This document shows, piece by piece, positions 32,148 through 40,218 of a DNA stretch of 64,000 nt. Origin of the DNA: Collinsella aerofaciens. GTDB lineage: Bacteria; Actinomycetota; Coriobacteriia; Coriobacteriales; Coriobacteriaceae. Under the pieces are notes generated by a model, which searched no databases, was not told the origin of the DNA, and saw nothing but the letters and a program-made list of their open reading frames with translations. Location: the NCBI RefSeq assembly GCF_015557435.1, contig NZ_JADNOH010000048.1, forward strand, positions 1-64,000, in the 5' to 3' direction. The translations under genes were made by a program, and so were the position numbers. Each line of letters opens with the position of its first letter. Positions within the stretch are counted from its first letter, which is position 1.

Positions 32148-32657
32148 CTAGTTCTCGGCCTGTTCCACCCGGACCTTGACGCGCGTCGGATTGCCGTGGT
32201 TGTCATGGGTCTTGGTGTCGAGTGCCTGGATTTCGATATACGCTTCGCCTTCCTCGATGTCGCCGGCGGGACACGTCTCAACCGTCTTGCCGGTTTCGAC
32301 GATGCCGGACTCATAAATGGTCTCGTCGTTTTGAATGACGCGGAATCGCTGGGGAAACTTGTTGTCCTGGACGTTTTGCACGTTGACGCGCAACTTGCCG
32401 CCCTCCTGCAACTGGGCGACCGGCGCGACCGAGATCGTCATCATGTTGTCGCGGACGATGGCGTCGAGCTCATCTTGGATCTCTTGGCGCGATTTGCCCT
32501 CGGCCGTCGTGACCGAGGCACCCGCTTCGGGTACGGGCTGCGACTGCCAGGCGTACAAGCCTACGGCGACGAGGGCGCAGGCGATAGCCAAGCAGACAGC
32601 GATGAGTTTCTTGCGATACCCCGGACTCGCGAATCGGGGCAACTTCTTCGCACTCAT
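32148..32657 (-). CDS. single-pass membrane hypothetical protein, 169 aa
   Basis: A basic N terminus (SAKKLPRFASPGYRKK) and one hydrophobic helix (about 17-40) anchor an extracytoplasmic domain of about 125 residues, with two or three beta blocks (GGKLRVNVQNVQDNKFP; AYIEIQALDTKTHDN). The layout suits an Ig-like or fimbrial accessory fold; I do not recognise the family. Its ATG overlaps the stop of the upstream gene by four bases. It is co-transcribed with the surface-protein genes downstream. Confidence 0.7.
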   Translation of the reverse strand: MSAKKLPRFASPGYRKKLIAVCLAIACALVAVGLYAWQSQPVPEAGASVTTAEGKSRQEIQDELDAIVRDNMMTISVAPVAQLQEGGKLRVNVQNVQDNKFPQRFRVIQNDETIYESGIVETGKTVETCPAGDIEEGEAYIEIQALDTKTHDNHGNPTRVKVRVEQAEN

Positions 32658-32950
32658 GCGGCGTCCTTGGTGGTGTAGACGCGTGCGAACGTGGACGGGT
32701 CCGCTCCAAAGAGCATGTGAAGCATCAGGCGGCGCGAGTAGACAAGCTCATCGAAGTCGGGAGGGAGCTCGATGTCGTGGATGCGTGCGATGTGGTGAGC
32801 GAGCGCCGAGAACGACTCGGGGTCGCAGATCACATCGGTGGTGACGTGGTAGACCGCCGTATCGGGGAATGCCTCTTCGTCGAAAGGCAGGAGATAGGGA
32901 TCGTCGTCGACTTCGATGGCGACGCCGTACTGGGGCCAGTAATATGCCAT
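32654..32950 (-). CDS. hypothetical protein with VAIEVDDD strand, 98 aa
   Basis: This 98-residue soluble protein starts MAYYWPQYGVAIEVDDDP. The YWPxYxVAIEVD run is reminiscent of the core beta strand of DUF559/PD-(D/E)XK proteins, where an acidic residue plus D/G follows. The remaining catalytic Lys and the front Asp are not evident, so I would call it only a possible degenerate or partial relative. ATG at 32950 follows GGGAGG; the frame open to 33097 is not supported. It is first in the five-gene cluster that continues with membrane and secreted proteins. Confidence 0.6.
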   Translation of the reverse strand: MAYYWPQYGVAIEVDDDPYLLPFDEEAFPDTAVYHVTTDVICDPESFSALAHHIARIHDIELPPDFDELVYSRRLMLHMLFGADPSTFARVYTTKDAA

Positions 32951-33023
32951 GGGAACCTCCCTGCTTCTGGGGCCAAAACTTCTCTCGGTTTGGCTGTCGA
33001 TGCCGACCGTATCAGCCACTACT

Positions 33024-33052
33024 TGACCAAAAGCTGACCAAATGCTTGACGG
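33024..33052. promoter_or_regulatory. phased TGACC repeats, candidate operator
   Basis: TGACCAAAA at 33024, TGACCAAAT at 33035 and TGACGGATT at 33047 lie 11 and 12 bases apart, close to one helical turn. They sit in the divergent region (32951-33295, 345 bases) between the surface cluster and the lactate dehydrogenase operon. The rest of this region is without a supportable gene. The bound regulator is unknown. Confidence 0.45.
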
Positions 33053-33295
33053 ATTTGCATCACCGCAGGTAATAGGTGGTAAAAAATACTTCAACATTTT
33101 TTGAGTGCCAATTTCGCGATCGTTGGCGGCAAAGCGATATGTGTCAAAAACATCGCCTGCCGAGATCTAGCGGCCGCTCGCCGAATTGCGCGAACGTAAA
33201 AATCCTCAATTATGGAGACGGTCTCGAACACGTCAACGAAACGATGCGGTAACATCTCCCTGCAAACACTGTAGTTAGCTAAAGGGGAGTTCTGC

Positions 33296-34897
33296 ATGTC
33301 TGCAACCATCAAACCCTTCACCGATGAGTTCGAGGAATACGGTCGCGACGAGTCTCGCTCGTCGGGCGAGGCCTCGAGCATTTCGTTTCCAACATCGGAA
33401 GGCGAGGCTTGCGCCATCCTGCGGCAGCTCCATGCCGAGCGTGTCTCGGTTACGGTTCAGGGCGCCCGGACCGGTCTTGCCGCCGGCGCCGTGCCCCATG
33501 GCGGCCACATCCTCAATACCTCCCGTATGAATCGCTACCTTGGCCTTCGTCGCGATGACGAGGGCCACTTTCTCTTGCGTGTTGAGCCCGGCGTCGTGCT
33601 GTCCGAGCTGCGCAAGCAGCTGGGCAAGAAGATGCTCCCGACCGCAGGCTGGGACCAGGCTTCACTTAAGGCTTACGAGGAATTTCAAGAAGCCCCCGAG
33701 CAGTTCTTTCCCACCGATCCCACCGAGGCATCTGCCTGCTTGGGCGGTATGGCGGCATGCAACGCCTCTGGCGCCCGTAGCTACGCTTACGGTCCCATGC
33801 GCCCCCACATCACGGGTCTTCATGTCGCGCTGACCGATGGTGACCTGGTCGAGCTTCAGCGCGGCGAGGTTTTTGCCCGGGGTCGCCACCTGTCACTCGT
33901 GACAGCGGAAGGTCGTGCGCTCGAGTTCGATCTTCCCAGCTATACCATGCCCGAGACCAAGAACGCATCGGGCTATTTTGTTGCGGATGACATGGATGCC
34001 ATCGACCTCTATATCGGTGCGTGTGGCACGCTCGGTGTCATCACCGAGCTTGAGATCGTCCTGCAGGCGGCGCCTGCGGTCGTATGGGGCGTCAGCTGCT
34101 TCTTTGACAGCGAAGACAAGGCCGTGTCCTTTACCGATTCCGTGCGTCCCGTCCTATCCCATGCAGCCGCCATCGAATATTTCGATGCAGGCGCCCTGGA
34201 TATCCTGCGCCGCCAGCGTGAGCAGTCGACGGCGTTTTCTTCGCTGCCGGCGCTCGACAAAGAGGCCAAGGTCTGCGTCTACGTGGAGCTCGACTGCGAC
34301 GACGAGGCCCAAGCGACCGAGGAGCTGTATCACTTGGGTTGGGTGCTGGAGCTTGCAGGTGGCCGCGACGATGCGACGTGGGTCGCGCGCACCGAGGTCG
34401 ATCGCGAATGCCAGCGATTCTTCCGCCATGCGGTGCCCGAGAGCGTCAATATGCTTATCGACGAGCGTCGCCGCACCGACCCCACCATCACCAAGCTGGG
34501 TTCGGACATGTCGGTGCCCAACGCGCGCCTGGCCGATGTCATCGCCCTCTATCGCCGCACATTGGCCGAAAGTGGGCTCGAGTCTGCCGCCTGGGGACAC
34601 ATTGGTAACAACCATCTGCATGTGAACATTCTGCCGCGCGATGCGCAGGATTACCGCCGCGGCGGCGAGCTGTTTGCCCAGTGGGCCTCCGAAGTTACGG
34701 CTATGGGCGGCGCCGTCTCCGCTGAGCACGGCGTCGGCAAGATCAAGGCGGGCTTTCTTGAGACGATGTACGGCCACGAGGCCATGGTCGAATCGGCGCG
34801 GCTCAAGCTCCAGCTCGATCCTGCCGGACAGCTGGGTCGCGGCAACCTGTTTTCGGAGAAGCTCTTGGATGAACTCGTCCAGAAAGGGGGCGCGTGA
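33296..34897 (+). CDS. lctD: FAD-linked lactate dehydrogenase subunit (LctD/GlcD-like)
   Basis: This 533-residue FAD-binding oxidoreductase of the GlcD/D-lactate dehydrogenase type has a PCMH-type FAD-binding front (TVQGARTGLAAGAVPHGG, about 53-70; LRVEPGVVLSELRK) and the C-terminal catalytic cap with WGHIGNNHLHVNI and AEHGVGKIK. It is followed immediately by EtfB and a ferredoxin-EtfA, the composition of the lactate dehydrogenase/Etf complex known in Acetobacterium woodii, which drives NAD+ reduction by lactate at the expense of reduced ferredoxin. ATG at 33296 follows AAAGGGGAG. I infer lactate from context; glycolate or another 2-hydroxyacid is possible. Confidence 0.82.
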   Translation: MSATIKPFTDEFEEYGRDESRSSGEASSISFPTSEGEACAILRQLHAERVSVTVQGARTGLAAGAVPHGGHILNTSRMNRYLGLRRDDEGHFLLRVEPGVVLSELRKQLGKKMLPTAGWDQASLKAYEEFQEAPEQFFPTDPTEASACLGGMAACNASGARSYAYGPMRPHITGLHVALTDGDLVELQRGEVFARGRHLSLVTAEGRALEFDLPSYTMPETKNASGYFVADDMDAIDLYIGACGTLGVITELEIVLQAAPAVVWGVSCFFDSEDKAVSFTDSVRPVLSHAAAIEYFDAGALDILRRQREQSTAFSSLPALDKEAKVCVYVELDCDDEAQATEELYHLGWVLELAGGRDDATWVARTEVDRECQRFFRHAVPESVNMLIDERRRTDPTITKLGSDMSVPNARLADVIALYRRTLAESGLESAAWGHIGNNHLHVNILPRDAQDYRRGGELFAQWASEVTAMGGAVSAEHGVGKIKAGFLETMYGHEAMVESARLKLQLDPAGQLGRGNLFSEKLLDELVQKGGA

Positions 34898-34899
34898 AG

Positions 34900-35715
34900 A
34901 TGAGCGATTTCCATATGGTGGTGTGCGTCAAGGCGGTGCCGGGAAGCACCGAGGTCAAGATGGACCCCAAGACCAATACCATTGTGCGCGACGGCAAGCA
35001 GGCGGTCATCAATCCCTTTGATGCGAGTGCCCTGGAGTGCGCGCTGGCGCTCAAGGACGACTTTATCGGCTTTGGCATGGATGTGCGCGTGACGGTGGTG
35101 TCGATGGGTATTCCCGCGACCGAAGCGCTGCTGCGCGACTGCATCGCCCGTGGCGCCGACGACGCGCTGCTGCTAACCGATCGCGCCTTTGCAGGTGCCG
35201 ATACCTTGGCGACCACGTATGCCCTCAAATGCGGTATCGAGGCGCTCGACGAGGACTTCGACCTGCTTATCTGCGGCAAGATGGCGGTGGACGGCGATAC
35301 GGCCCAGATTGGTCCCGAGCTTGCCGGCGCCTTCGAGATTCCCTGCGTGACCGATGTGAGCTGCGTGCAGAGCGCGGGCTTTACGACGTGCGGTTCGCTG
35401 GCGCTCGTTCACGGATGCGATGCCGGCGAAGAGACGGTCTATCTTGAGATGCCGTGTGCGATGACGACCGCTAAGGAGATCGGCCAGCTGCGCATGCCGA
35501 GCATCGCCGGTATTCGTGCGGCTGAGGAGGCTGACGTGCGCGTGGTCAACGCTGCCGACGTGCATGCCGACCCTGCGCGCTGCGGTCTTGCCGGCTCGCC
35601 GACGCAGGTCGTGCGCTCATTTGTGCCCGACCGCGATCAAACGTGTGAAGCCGTTGAGGGCAAACCGACCGAGCAGGCGGCAAAGCTTGCCAAGATTATC
35701 GAGGGGATGGCATAG
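34900..35715 (+). CDS. lctB: electron transfer flavoprotein beta subunit (LctB-like)
   Basis: This EtfB subunit of about 271 residues starts MSDFHMVVCVKAVPGSTEVK and has the adenine-nucleotide-binding family blocks DGKQAVINPFD and KMAVDGDTAQIGPELAG. With EtfA it forms the FAD-containing dimer that passes electrons from the lactate dehydrogenase. ATG at 34900 is two bases after the upstream stop, with AAAGGGGG upstream; an overlapping GTG start at 34894 is possible. Bifurcating and non-bifurcating EtfB are alike in sequence, so the bifurcating role is taken from the ferredoxin domain of the next gene. Confidence 0.9.
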   Translation: MSDFHMVVCVKAVPGSTEVKMDPKTNTIVRDGKQAVINPFDASALECALALKDDFIGFGMDVRVTVVSMGIPATEALLRDCIARGADDALLLTDRAFAGADTLATTYALKCGIEALDEDFDLLICGKMAVDGDTAQIGPELAGAFEIPCVTDVSCVQSAGFTTCGSLALVHGCDAGEETVYLEMPCAMTTAKEIGQLRMPSIAGIRAAEEADVRVVNAADVHADPARCGLAGSPTQVVRSFVPDRDQTCEAVEGKPTEQAAKLAKIIEGMA

Positions 35716-36921
35716 ATGAGCGGACTGGTTATCGATAGCGAAGCCTGCATCGGCTGCGGTCGCTGCGTTCGTGCCTGCGCCTCGGGCGGTATTGTGGTGG
35801 AGGGTGAGCGGCCAAACCGCTGCGCCCGCGTAACCGACGGCTGCATCCTGTGCGGCGGCTGCGTCGACGCCTGTCCGGTCAGCGCTATCTCGATTGAACG
35901 CGATGAGGCCACTGACGCAGTCGATCTCGACGCATACCAAGACATTTGGGTATTTGTGCAGACTGACGAGCATGACACCGTAGCCCCTGTGGCCTATGAG
36001 CTCATGGGCAAGGGACGCGAGCTTGCCAATGCCCGTGGCTGCCGTCTGGTGGCGCTGGTCGGCATGGGTCCCGAGAGCTCACTTGGGGAGCTGGAGCATC
36101 TGGTCTGTGCCGGTGCAGACGAAGTTATGGTCTGTCGCGACGAGCGCCTGCGCCAAAACGACGCGGAGGTCTACGCCCGCCTGATCTGCGATTTGGTGGC
36201 CGAGCGCAAGCCCGAGGCCATTCTGTACGGCGCGACCGCTTTTGGGCGCGAGTTGGCTCCCGGCGTTGCCGTGCGCTTGCAGACGGGCCTTACGGCCGAC
36301 TGCACCGTGCTTTCGATGGATACGGAGACGGGCCTGTTGCAGCAGACGCGCCCGGCGTTTGGCGGCAACCTGATGGCTACCATCGTTTGTCCCAATCACC
36401 GTCCCCAGATGGCAACGGTGCGTCCCGGCATCTTTAAGGCGCCCGACTTTGACTACGGCCGCTCCGGCACGATTACCCAAGTAGCGCTTGCGGAAGACGC
36501 CAAGGCTCGTGTCGAGATCTCAATCCCTGCCGAGGAGTGGGGACAGCAGGCCTCGATCGCCGATGCCGAGCGTCTGGTTGTGGTGGGCCGCGGTATCGGC
36601 TCCAAGAAAAATCTTCCGTTGATGAGAAAGCTTGCCGAAGCCCTCGGTGCCGAGCTCGGCTGCACGCGCCCCGTGGTGGAGGCGGGCTGGCTGGAGTATC
36701 GCCACCAGATCGGCCAGACGGGCGTGTCGGTCTCGCCCAAGCTCCTCGTGAGCATCGGTGTCTCGGGTGCCATCCAGCATCTCGCCGGCATCGGCGGGGC
36801 GGAGTGCATTATCGCCATCAATGAGGACCCGGACGCCCCCATCTTTGGCGCCGCCCAGTATAAGGTCGTCGGCGACGCCGTCGAGGTCGTCGAGGAGCTG
36901 CTGGCCCAGCTTGAGCGCTAG
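35716..36921 (+). CDS. lctC: ferredoxin-fused electron transfer flavoprotein alpha (LctC-like)
   Basis: This 401-residue protein carries two 4Fe-4S ferredoxin motifs at the N terminus (Cys11/14/17/21 in CIGCGRCVRAC; Cys43/46/49/53 in CILCGGCVDAC) before a full EtfA. The C-terminal FAD-binding domain has VVGRGIGSKKN and the hallmark RHQIGQTGVSVSPKLL...GVSGAIQH. The fusion is the arrangement of the LctC/Etf complexes that perform flavin-based electron bifurcation or confurcation. The start lies directly after the EtfB stop. The 3' end overlaps the convergent HD gene by four bases. Confidence 0.9.
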   Translation: MSGLVIDSEACIGCGRCVRACASGGIVVEGERPNRCARVTDGCILCGGCVDACPVSAISIERDEATDAVDLDAYQDIWVFVQTDEHDTVAPVAYELMGKGRELANARGCRLVALVGMGPESSLGELEHLVCAGADEVMVCRDERLRQNDAEVYARLICDLVAERKPEAILYGATAFGRELAPGVAVRLQTGLTADCTVLSMDTETGLLQQTRPAFGGNLMATIVCPNHRPQMATVRPGIFKAPDFDYGRSGTITQVALAEDAKARVEISIPAEEWGQQASIADAERLVVVGRGIGSKKNLPLMRKLAEALGAELGCTRPVVEAGWLEYRHQIGQTGVSVSPKLLVSIGVSGAIQHLAGIGGAECIIAINEDPDAPIFGAAQYKVVGDAVEVVEELLAQLER

Positions 36922-37730
36922 GCACGCGCCAGCCAGTCGCGCATCTCGTCCTTTAGGCGCTCCCAGGCCGTCTGTGTGGTGGGATCGGCGAAAGGCCGCG
37001 TAATGCCAAAGGGTGCGTCGAGCAGGCGGTAGATATCGCCCTGCTCGCACGCCAGCGCGCGACTTGCGGGATAGACAAGTTCAAACATAAAGCAGATGAG
37101 CCCTACCAGGAAGTCTGCAGGTTCGTTGCGCTCATCGCGTGAGACGCAGCGACGCTCGTCAAAGGCGTCAAGTGTCGGCGATGAGAAATGGCTGGCGAGA
37201 AACGTCTTCTCGTCCACCTTGAGGATAGTATCGACGGTGCTGTCGGCGATGGTGCGCATAATGTCGACCTTATCGCCGTCGCGCACGATATCGCAGAAGC
37301 GCCGCGTGCGCTCGTCGAGCTCCTCGGGTAGGCGGAAATCGCTGTGATAGGCAATGCTCGCGCGAATGAGCTCGTCGTTCTCGTCGGCCTCAATAAAATT
37401 GCGGATGCTCGTTGCGGCTGGTGCATCGGCGGGATTCTCGCCAAAGAGGACCTCGACGCCCAACGCTGCATGGCTCATGCTCTCGGCATCTTTAAAGGTG
37501 TCCCAGCGTCGCAGCTGCTCAAAGCGGCCCATATCGTGCAGCAAGCCGCAAAGCCAGGCCAGGTCGATATCATTCGGCGTCCAGCCCTGTTCGCGCGCCA
37601 CGGCATCGCACGCTTCCGCCACGTGATAGGTGTGTTCGATTTTGAGCGCGATGCGCGGATTGGTGGCATCGTAGGCATCGGTATAGGTCTTGAAGGCCCT
37701 GGCTGCCCGCGTTCGATCGATAGCTGTCAT
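36918..37730 (-). CDS. HD-domain phosphohydrolase
   Basis: This 270-residue protein belongs to the HD superfamily. The metal-binding residues are seen as KIEHTYHV (His) and LLHDMGRFEQ (His-Asp), with a later RASIAYHSD. The family hydrolyses nucleotides or cyclic dinucleotides, but the substrate is not readable. The start follows GGAAG. It is convergent with lctC, sharing four bases at the ends, with no terminator between them, so read-through in either direction is likely. Confidence 0.82.
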   Translation of the reverse strand: MTAIDRTRAARAFKTYTDAYDATNPRIALKIEHTYHVAEACDAVAREQGWTPNDIDLAWLCGLLHDMGRFEQLRRWDTFKDAESMSHAALGVEVLFGENPADAPAATSIRNFIEADENDELIRASIAYHSDFRLPEELDERTRRFCDIVRDGDKVDIMRTIADSTVDTILKVDEKTFLASHFSSPTLDAFDERRCVSRDERNEPADFLVGLICFMFELVYPASRALACEQGDIYRLLDAPFGITRPFADPTTQTAWERLKDEMRDWLARA

Positions 37731-37858
37731 AATGACTTCCTAAAAAGTTTGCGTTGTTCGATCCGGTGGCAATTGTAGGTGAACTCGGTTGCCGTCGGAC
37801 GATAATTCTGCCGCATCGTTACATGCGGCTCGGATGCCTTGTCGGGATAAGGAACGTT

Positions 37859-38551
37859 ATGGTGTTCAAAATCGTTAAAACTGTCTGGCCGGTGATGCTT
37901 ACCTATGTTGCGATTGGCGCGCCGTGCGGAATGATTATGGCGCAGACGGGGATGGAGCCCTGGATGGTCTTTGCCCTGAGTGGCACGTTCGTGACAGGCA
38001 GTGGGCAGTTTATGATCTGCAACCTGTGGCTGGCGGGCGTGCCGGCAGCATCGATCGTCGCAAGCGTCGCCGCGATCTCCTCACGCTTCGCACTTTATTC
38101 AGCATCGATCGCACCGCATCTGACGGGTGCCTCGAAGCGTCAAACGCTGGCGGTTGCCGCGACGCTCACCGAAGAGGCGTACGGCATCTCGCTAGCCAAG
38201 TTGGTCGAGGGGGATGACTGGGGCCCACGCGAGTCCTTTGCGCTCAACGTGATCCTCATCGCAACTTGGGGCGTCTCATGCACGATGGGCGCCGTTGTCG
38301 GCGCCGTCATCGATGTTCCCACCGCTATTGCAGGTTTTGTCTGCACATCGCTCTTTATCTGCCTGCTCTTTTCGCAGCGATTGTCGCGCGGCAATGTCGT
38401 GGCCGCCGTTTTGGCTGCGGTATCCGTCGCTATATGCAAGTTTTTTGGGTGGACGAATGTCGCTGTGCCGGTGAGCGTGCTCGTCGGTGTCGCCGTGGCA
38501 CTCGTGTGCGATGCCCTTACGGATGGAAGGGGTGCCCGCGATGCCCGTTAA
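37859..38551 (+). CDS. azlC: branched-chain amino-acid exporter, large subunit (AzlC-like)
   Basis: This 230-residue polytopic protein is of the AzlC family, which with AzlD exports branched-chain amino acids or their analogues. The family's GAPCGMIMAQTGM, SGTFVTGSGQFM and SRFALYSASIAPHL blocks are clear. ATG at 37859 has AAGGA upstream; the frame is open back to 37754 but has no site there. The 3' end overlaps azlD by eleven bases, so the subunits are translationally coupled. The liv transporter elsewhere in the window may import what this pair exports. Confidence 0.9.
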   Translation: MVFKIVKTVWPVMLTYVAIGAPCGMIMAQTGMEPWMVFALSGTFVTGSGQFMICNLWLAGVPAASIVASVAAISSRFALYSASIAPHLTGASKRQTLAVAATLTEEAYGISLAKLVEGDDWGPRESFALNVILIATWGVSCTMGAVVGAVIDVPTAIAGFVCTSLFICLLFSQRLSRGNVVAAVLAAVSVAICKFFGWTNVAVPVSVLVGVAVALVCDALTDGRGARDAR

Positions 38552-38864
38552 TGAGTTTTTGGTCCTGTGGCTGTCGTCGTGGGCGGCCATCGCGTTCTTC
38601 CGCATCGCCCCGGCGTTTGCCTTGCGTGGACGAACGCTGTCGCCCCGCGTTACCGAGGCCCTGGGCTACATTCCTCCCGCTGCCTTTGCCGCGCTGGTTG
38701 CCAACGACTTGGTGAGCCCCGGGGCATTCGATGCGGGACTGTTGCCGGGTGTGGTTCCTTGGATCGCGGCCGCCGGCGTCGTGGTGGTGGCGATAAAGAC
38801 AAAATCGATGTTGTGGTGCTGCGTTTCGGGCATCGTGCTCTATATCGCCTTGAGTCTCGTGTAA
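38541..38864 (+). CDS. azlD: branched-chain amino-acid exporter, small subunit (AzlD-like)
   Basis: This 107-residue protein with three to four membrane helices is of the usual AzlD size. The conserved YIPPAAFAALVAND lies in its middle. ATG at 38541 has GGAAGGGG a few bases upstream and overlaps azlC. It partners AzlC in the inner membrane. Confidence 0.88.
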   Translation: MPVNEFLVLWLSSWAAIAFFRIAPAFALRGRTLSPRVTEALGYIPPAAFAALVANDLVSPGAFDAGLLPGVVPWIAAAGVVVVAIKTKSMLWCCVSGIVLYIALSLV

Positions 38865-39006
38865 GGCCAAGGCGCGCTTGCCGCCTTGGCCTAACGAATC
38901 GAATTTCTCATCGAGCTGGTCTGCTTCTTCTGGTACCATGGTCAAACTTTACTGTAGCAAAGCATGACGTGGGCTTTTGTTCCCCGTCAGCGGAAATGGG
39001 GGTTTC

Positions 39007-40029
39007 ATGGCGCAGGAAGCAACCGTCAACGAGCAAAAGAAATTCAAGGTCCCGCGTATCCCGGGCGACATCATGATCTATCCCATGATCGTCGGCCTTT
39101 TGCTCAACACCTTCTGCCCGCAGGTCTTTGAGATCGGCGGCTTCTTTACGGCTGCCTGCCGTGGCGGCTCAAATACCATCGTCGCCGCGATTCTGCTCTT
39201 CGTGGGTGCCGGTATCAGCTTTAAGTCCACGCCGGGCGCTATCAAGACCGGCATTGTCGTGCTGATCCCCAAGCTCGTCGTAGCGGCGGCTCTCGGCTTG
39301 GGCGTGGCGTATTTCTTTAACGACAACTTCCTGGGCCTGAGTTCCGTGTCCATTATCGGCGGCATCACGTTCTGCAACATGGCACTCTATACGGGCATCA
39401 TGGGTGAGTTCGGCGACGAGTCTGAGCAAGGCGCCGTGGGCATCCTCTTCTTTACGGCCGGCCCCGCCGTTACGATGATCATCCTCGGTGTCTCGGGTCT
39501 CGCTAACATCCCACTGGGCACTATCGTCGGTTCTATCCTGCCGCTCGTTATCGGCATGGTCCTGGGCAACCTGTTCCCGTTCATCAAGAACCTGCTGGTT
39601 CCTGGCACCAATCCCGCAATTGCCGTCATCGGTTTTCAGCTCGGTGCGTCCATGAGCCTGTCGAGCTTCATCACCGGCGGCATCTCGGGCATCCTGCTGG
39701 GCCTCATCACGCTCTTTATCGTCGGTCCTATCACCTTTGTCTTTGAGCGCCTGTGCGGCGGCAACGGCAAGGCTGCCGTTGCCTGCTCCACCATCGCCGG
39801 TACGGCCATGACCACCCCGGTCGCTCTCGCCGAGGTCGCTCCGCGCTATGCCGAGCTTGCGCCTACGGCGTACGCCCAGATCGCCACTGCCGTTATCATC
39901 ACGGCGATCATGGCCCCGATCCTGACCGGCTGGGTCGACAAGAAGTTCTGCCAGGGCAAGGAGGACCTGTCGGTTGCCGGCGTCGAGGCTATCGAGGAGG
40001 CTGTTGCGACCGATATCGACGGCGAGTAG
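39007..40029 (+). CDS. KdgT-family 2-keto-3-deoxygluconate permease
   Basis: This 340-residue membrane transporter of the KdgT family (PF03812) takes up 2-keto-3-deoxygluconate, a pectin and hexuronate breakdown product, with protons. Family blocks RIPGDIMIYPMIVGLLLN, GAGISFKSTPGAIKTG and GGITFCNMALYTGIMGEFGD are present, with about ten hydrophobic helices. ATG at 39007 follows GGGGGT. No kdgK, kdgA or other pectin genes adjoin, so the real substrate may be another keto-acid. It stands alone with its own downstream hairpin. Confidence 0.88.
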   Translation: MAQEATVNEQKKFKVPRIPGDIMIYPMIVGLLLNTFCPQVFEIGGFFTAACRGGSNTIVAAILLFVGAGISFKSTPGAIKTGIVVLIPKLVVAAALGLGVAYFFNDNFLGLSSVSIIGGITFCNMALYTGIMGEFGDESEQGAVGILFFTAGPAVTMIILGVSGLANIPLGTIVGSILPLVIGMVLGNLFPFIKNLLVPGTNPAIAVIGFQLGASMSLSSFITGGISGILLGLITLFIVGPITFVFERLCGGNGKAAVACSTIAGTAMTTPVALAEVAPRYAELAPTAYAQIATAVIITAIMAPILTGWVDKKFCQGKEDLSVAGVEAIEEAVATDIDGE

Positions 40030-40076
40030 TCGCCTGTTCGAATCAATGAAATCGGCGTGTGCAATTCACGCCATCC

Positions 40077-40120
40077 GAGCGCCCGTACGGCATCTGTTAT
40101 TCAGTGTCATTCGGGCGCTC
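40077..40120 (+). terminator. possible terminator of the permease gene
   Basis: GAGCGCCCG (40077-40085) is exactly complementary to CGGGCGCTC (40112-40120) around a 26-base loop; TGCTATTATT follows. The long loop and weak tail make it a moderate call. Confidence 0.55.
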
Positions 40121-40218
40121 TGCTATTATTCCCTTTACCCCTGGGAGTAAGGGGTGTTTGCTGTCCGAGTGCGTCTCGGGCGATTTTGGCCACTTGGATA
40201 TAGAGGGGATGGAGCCTG

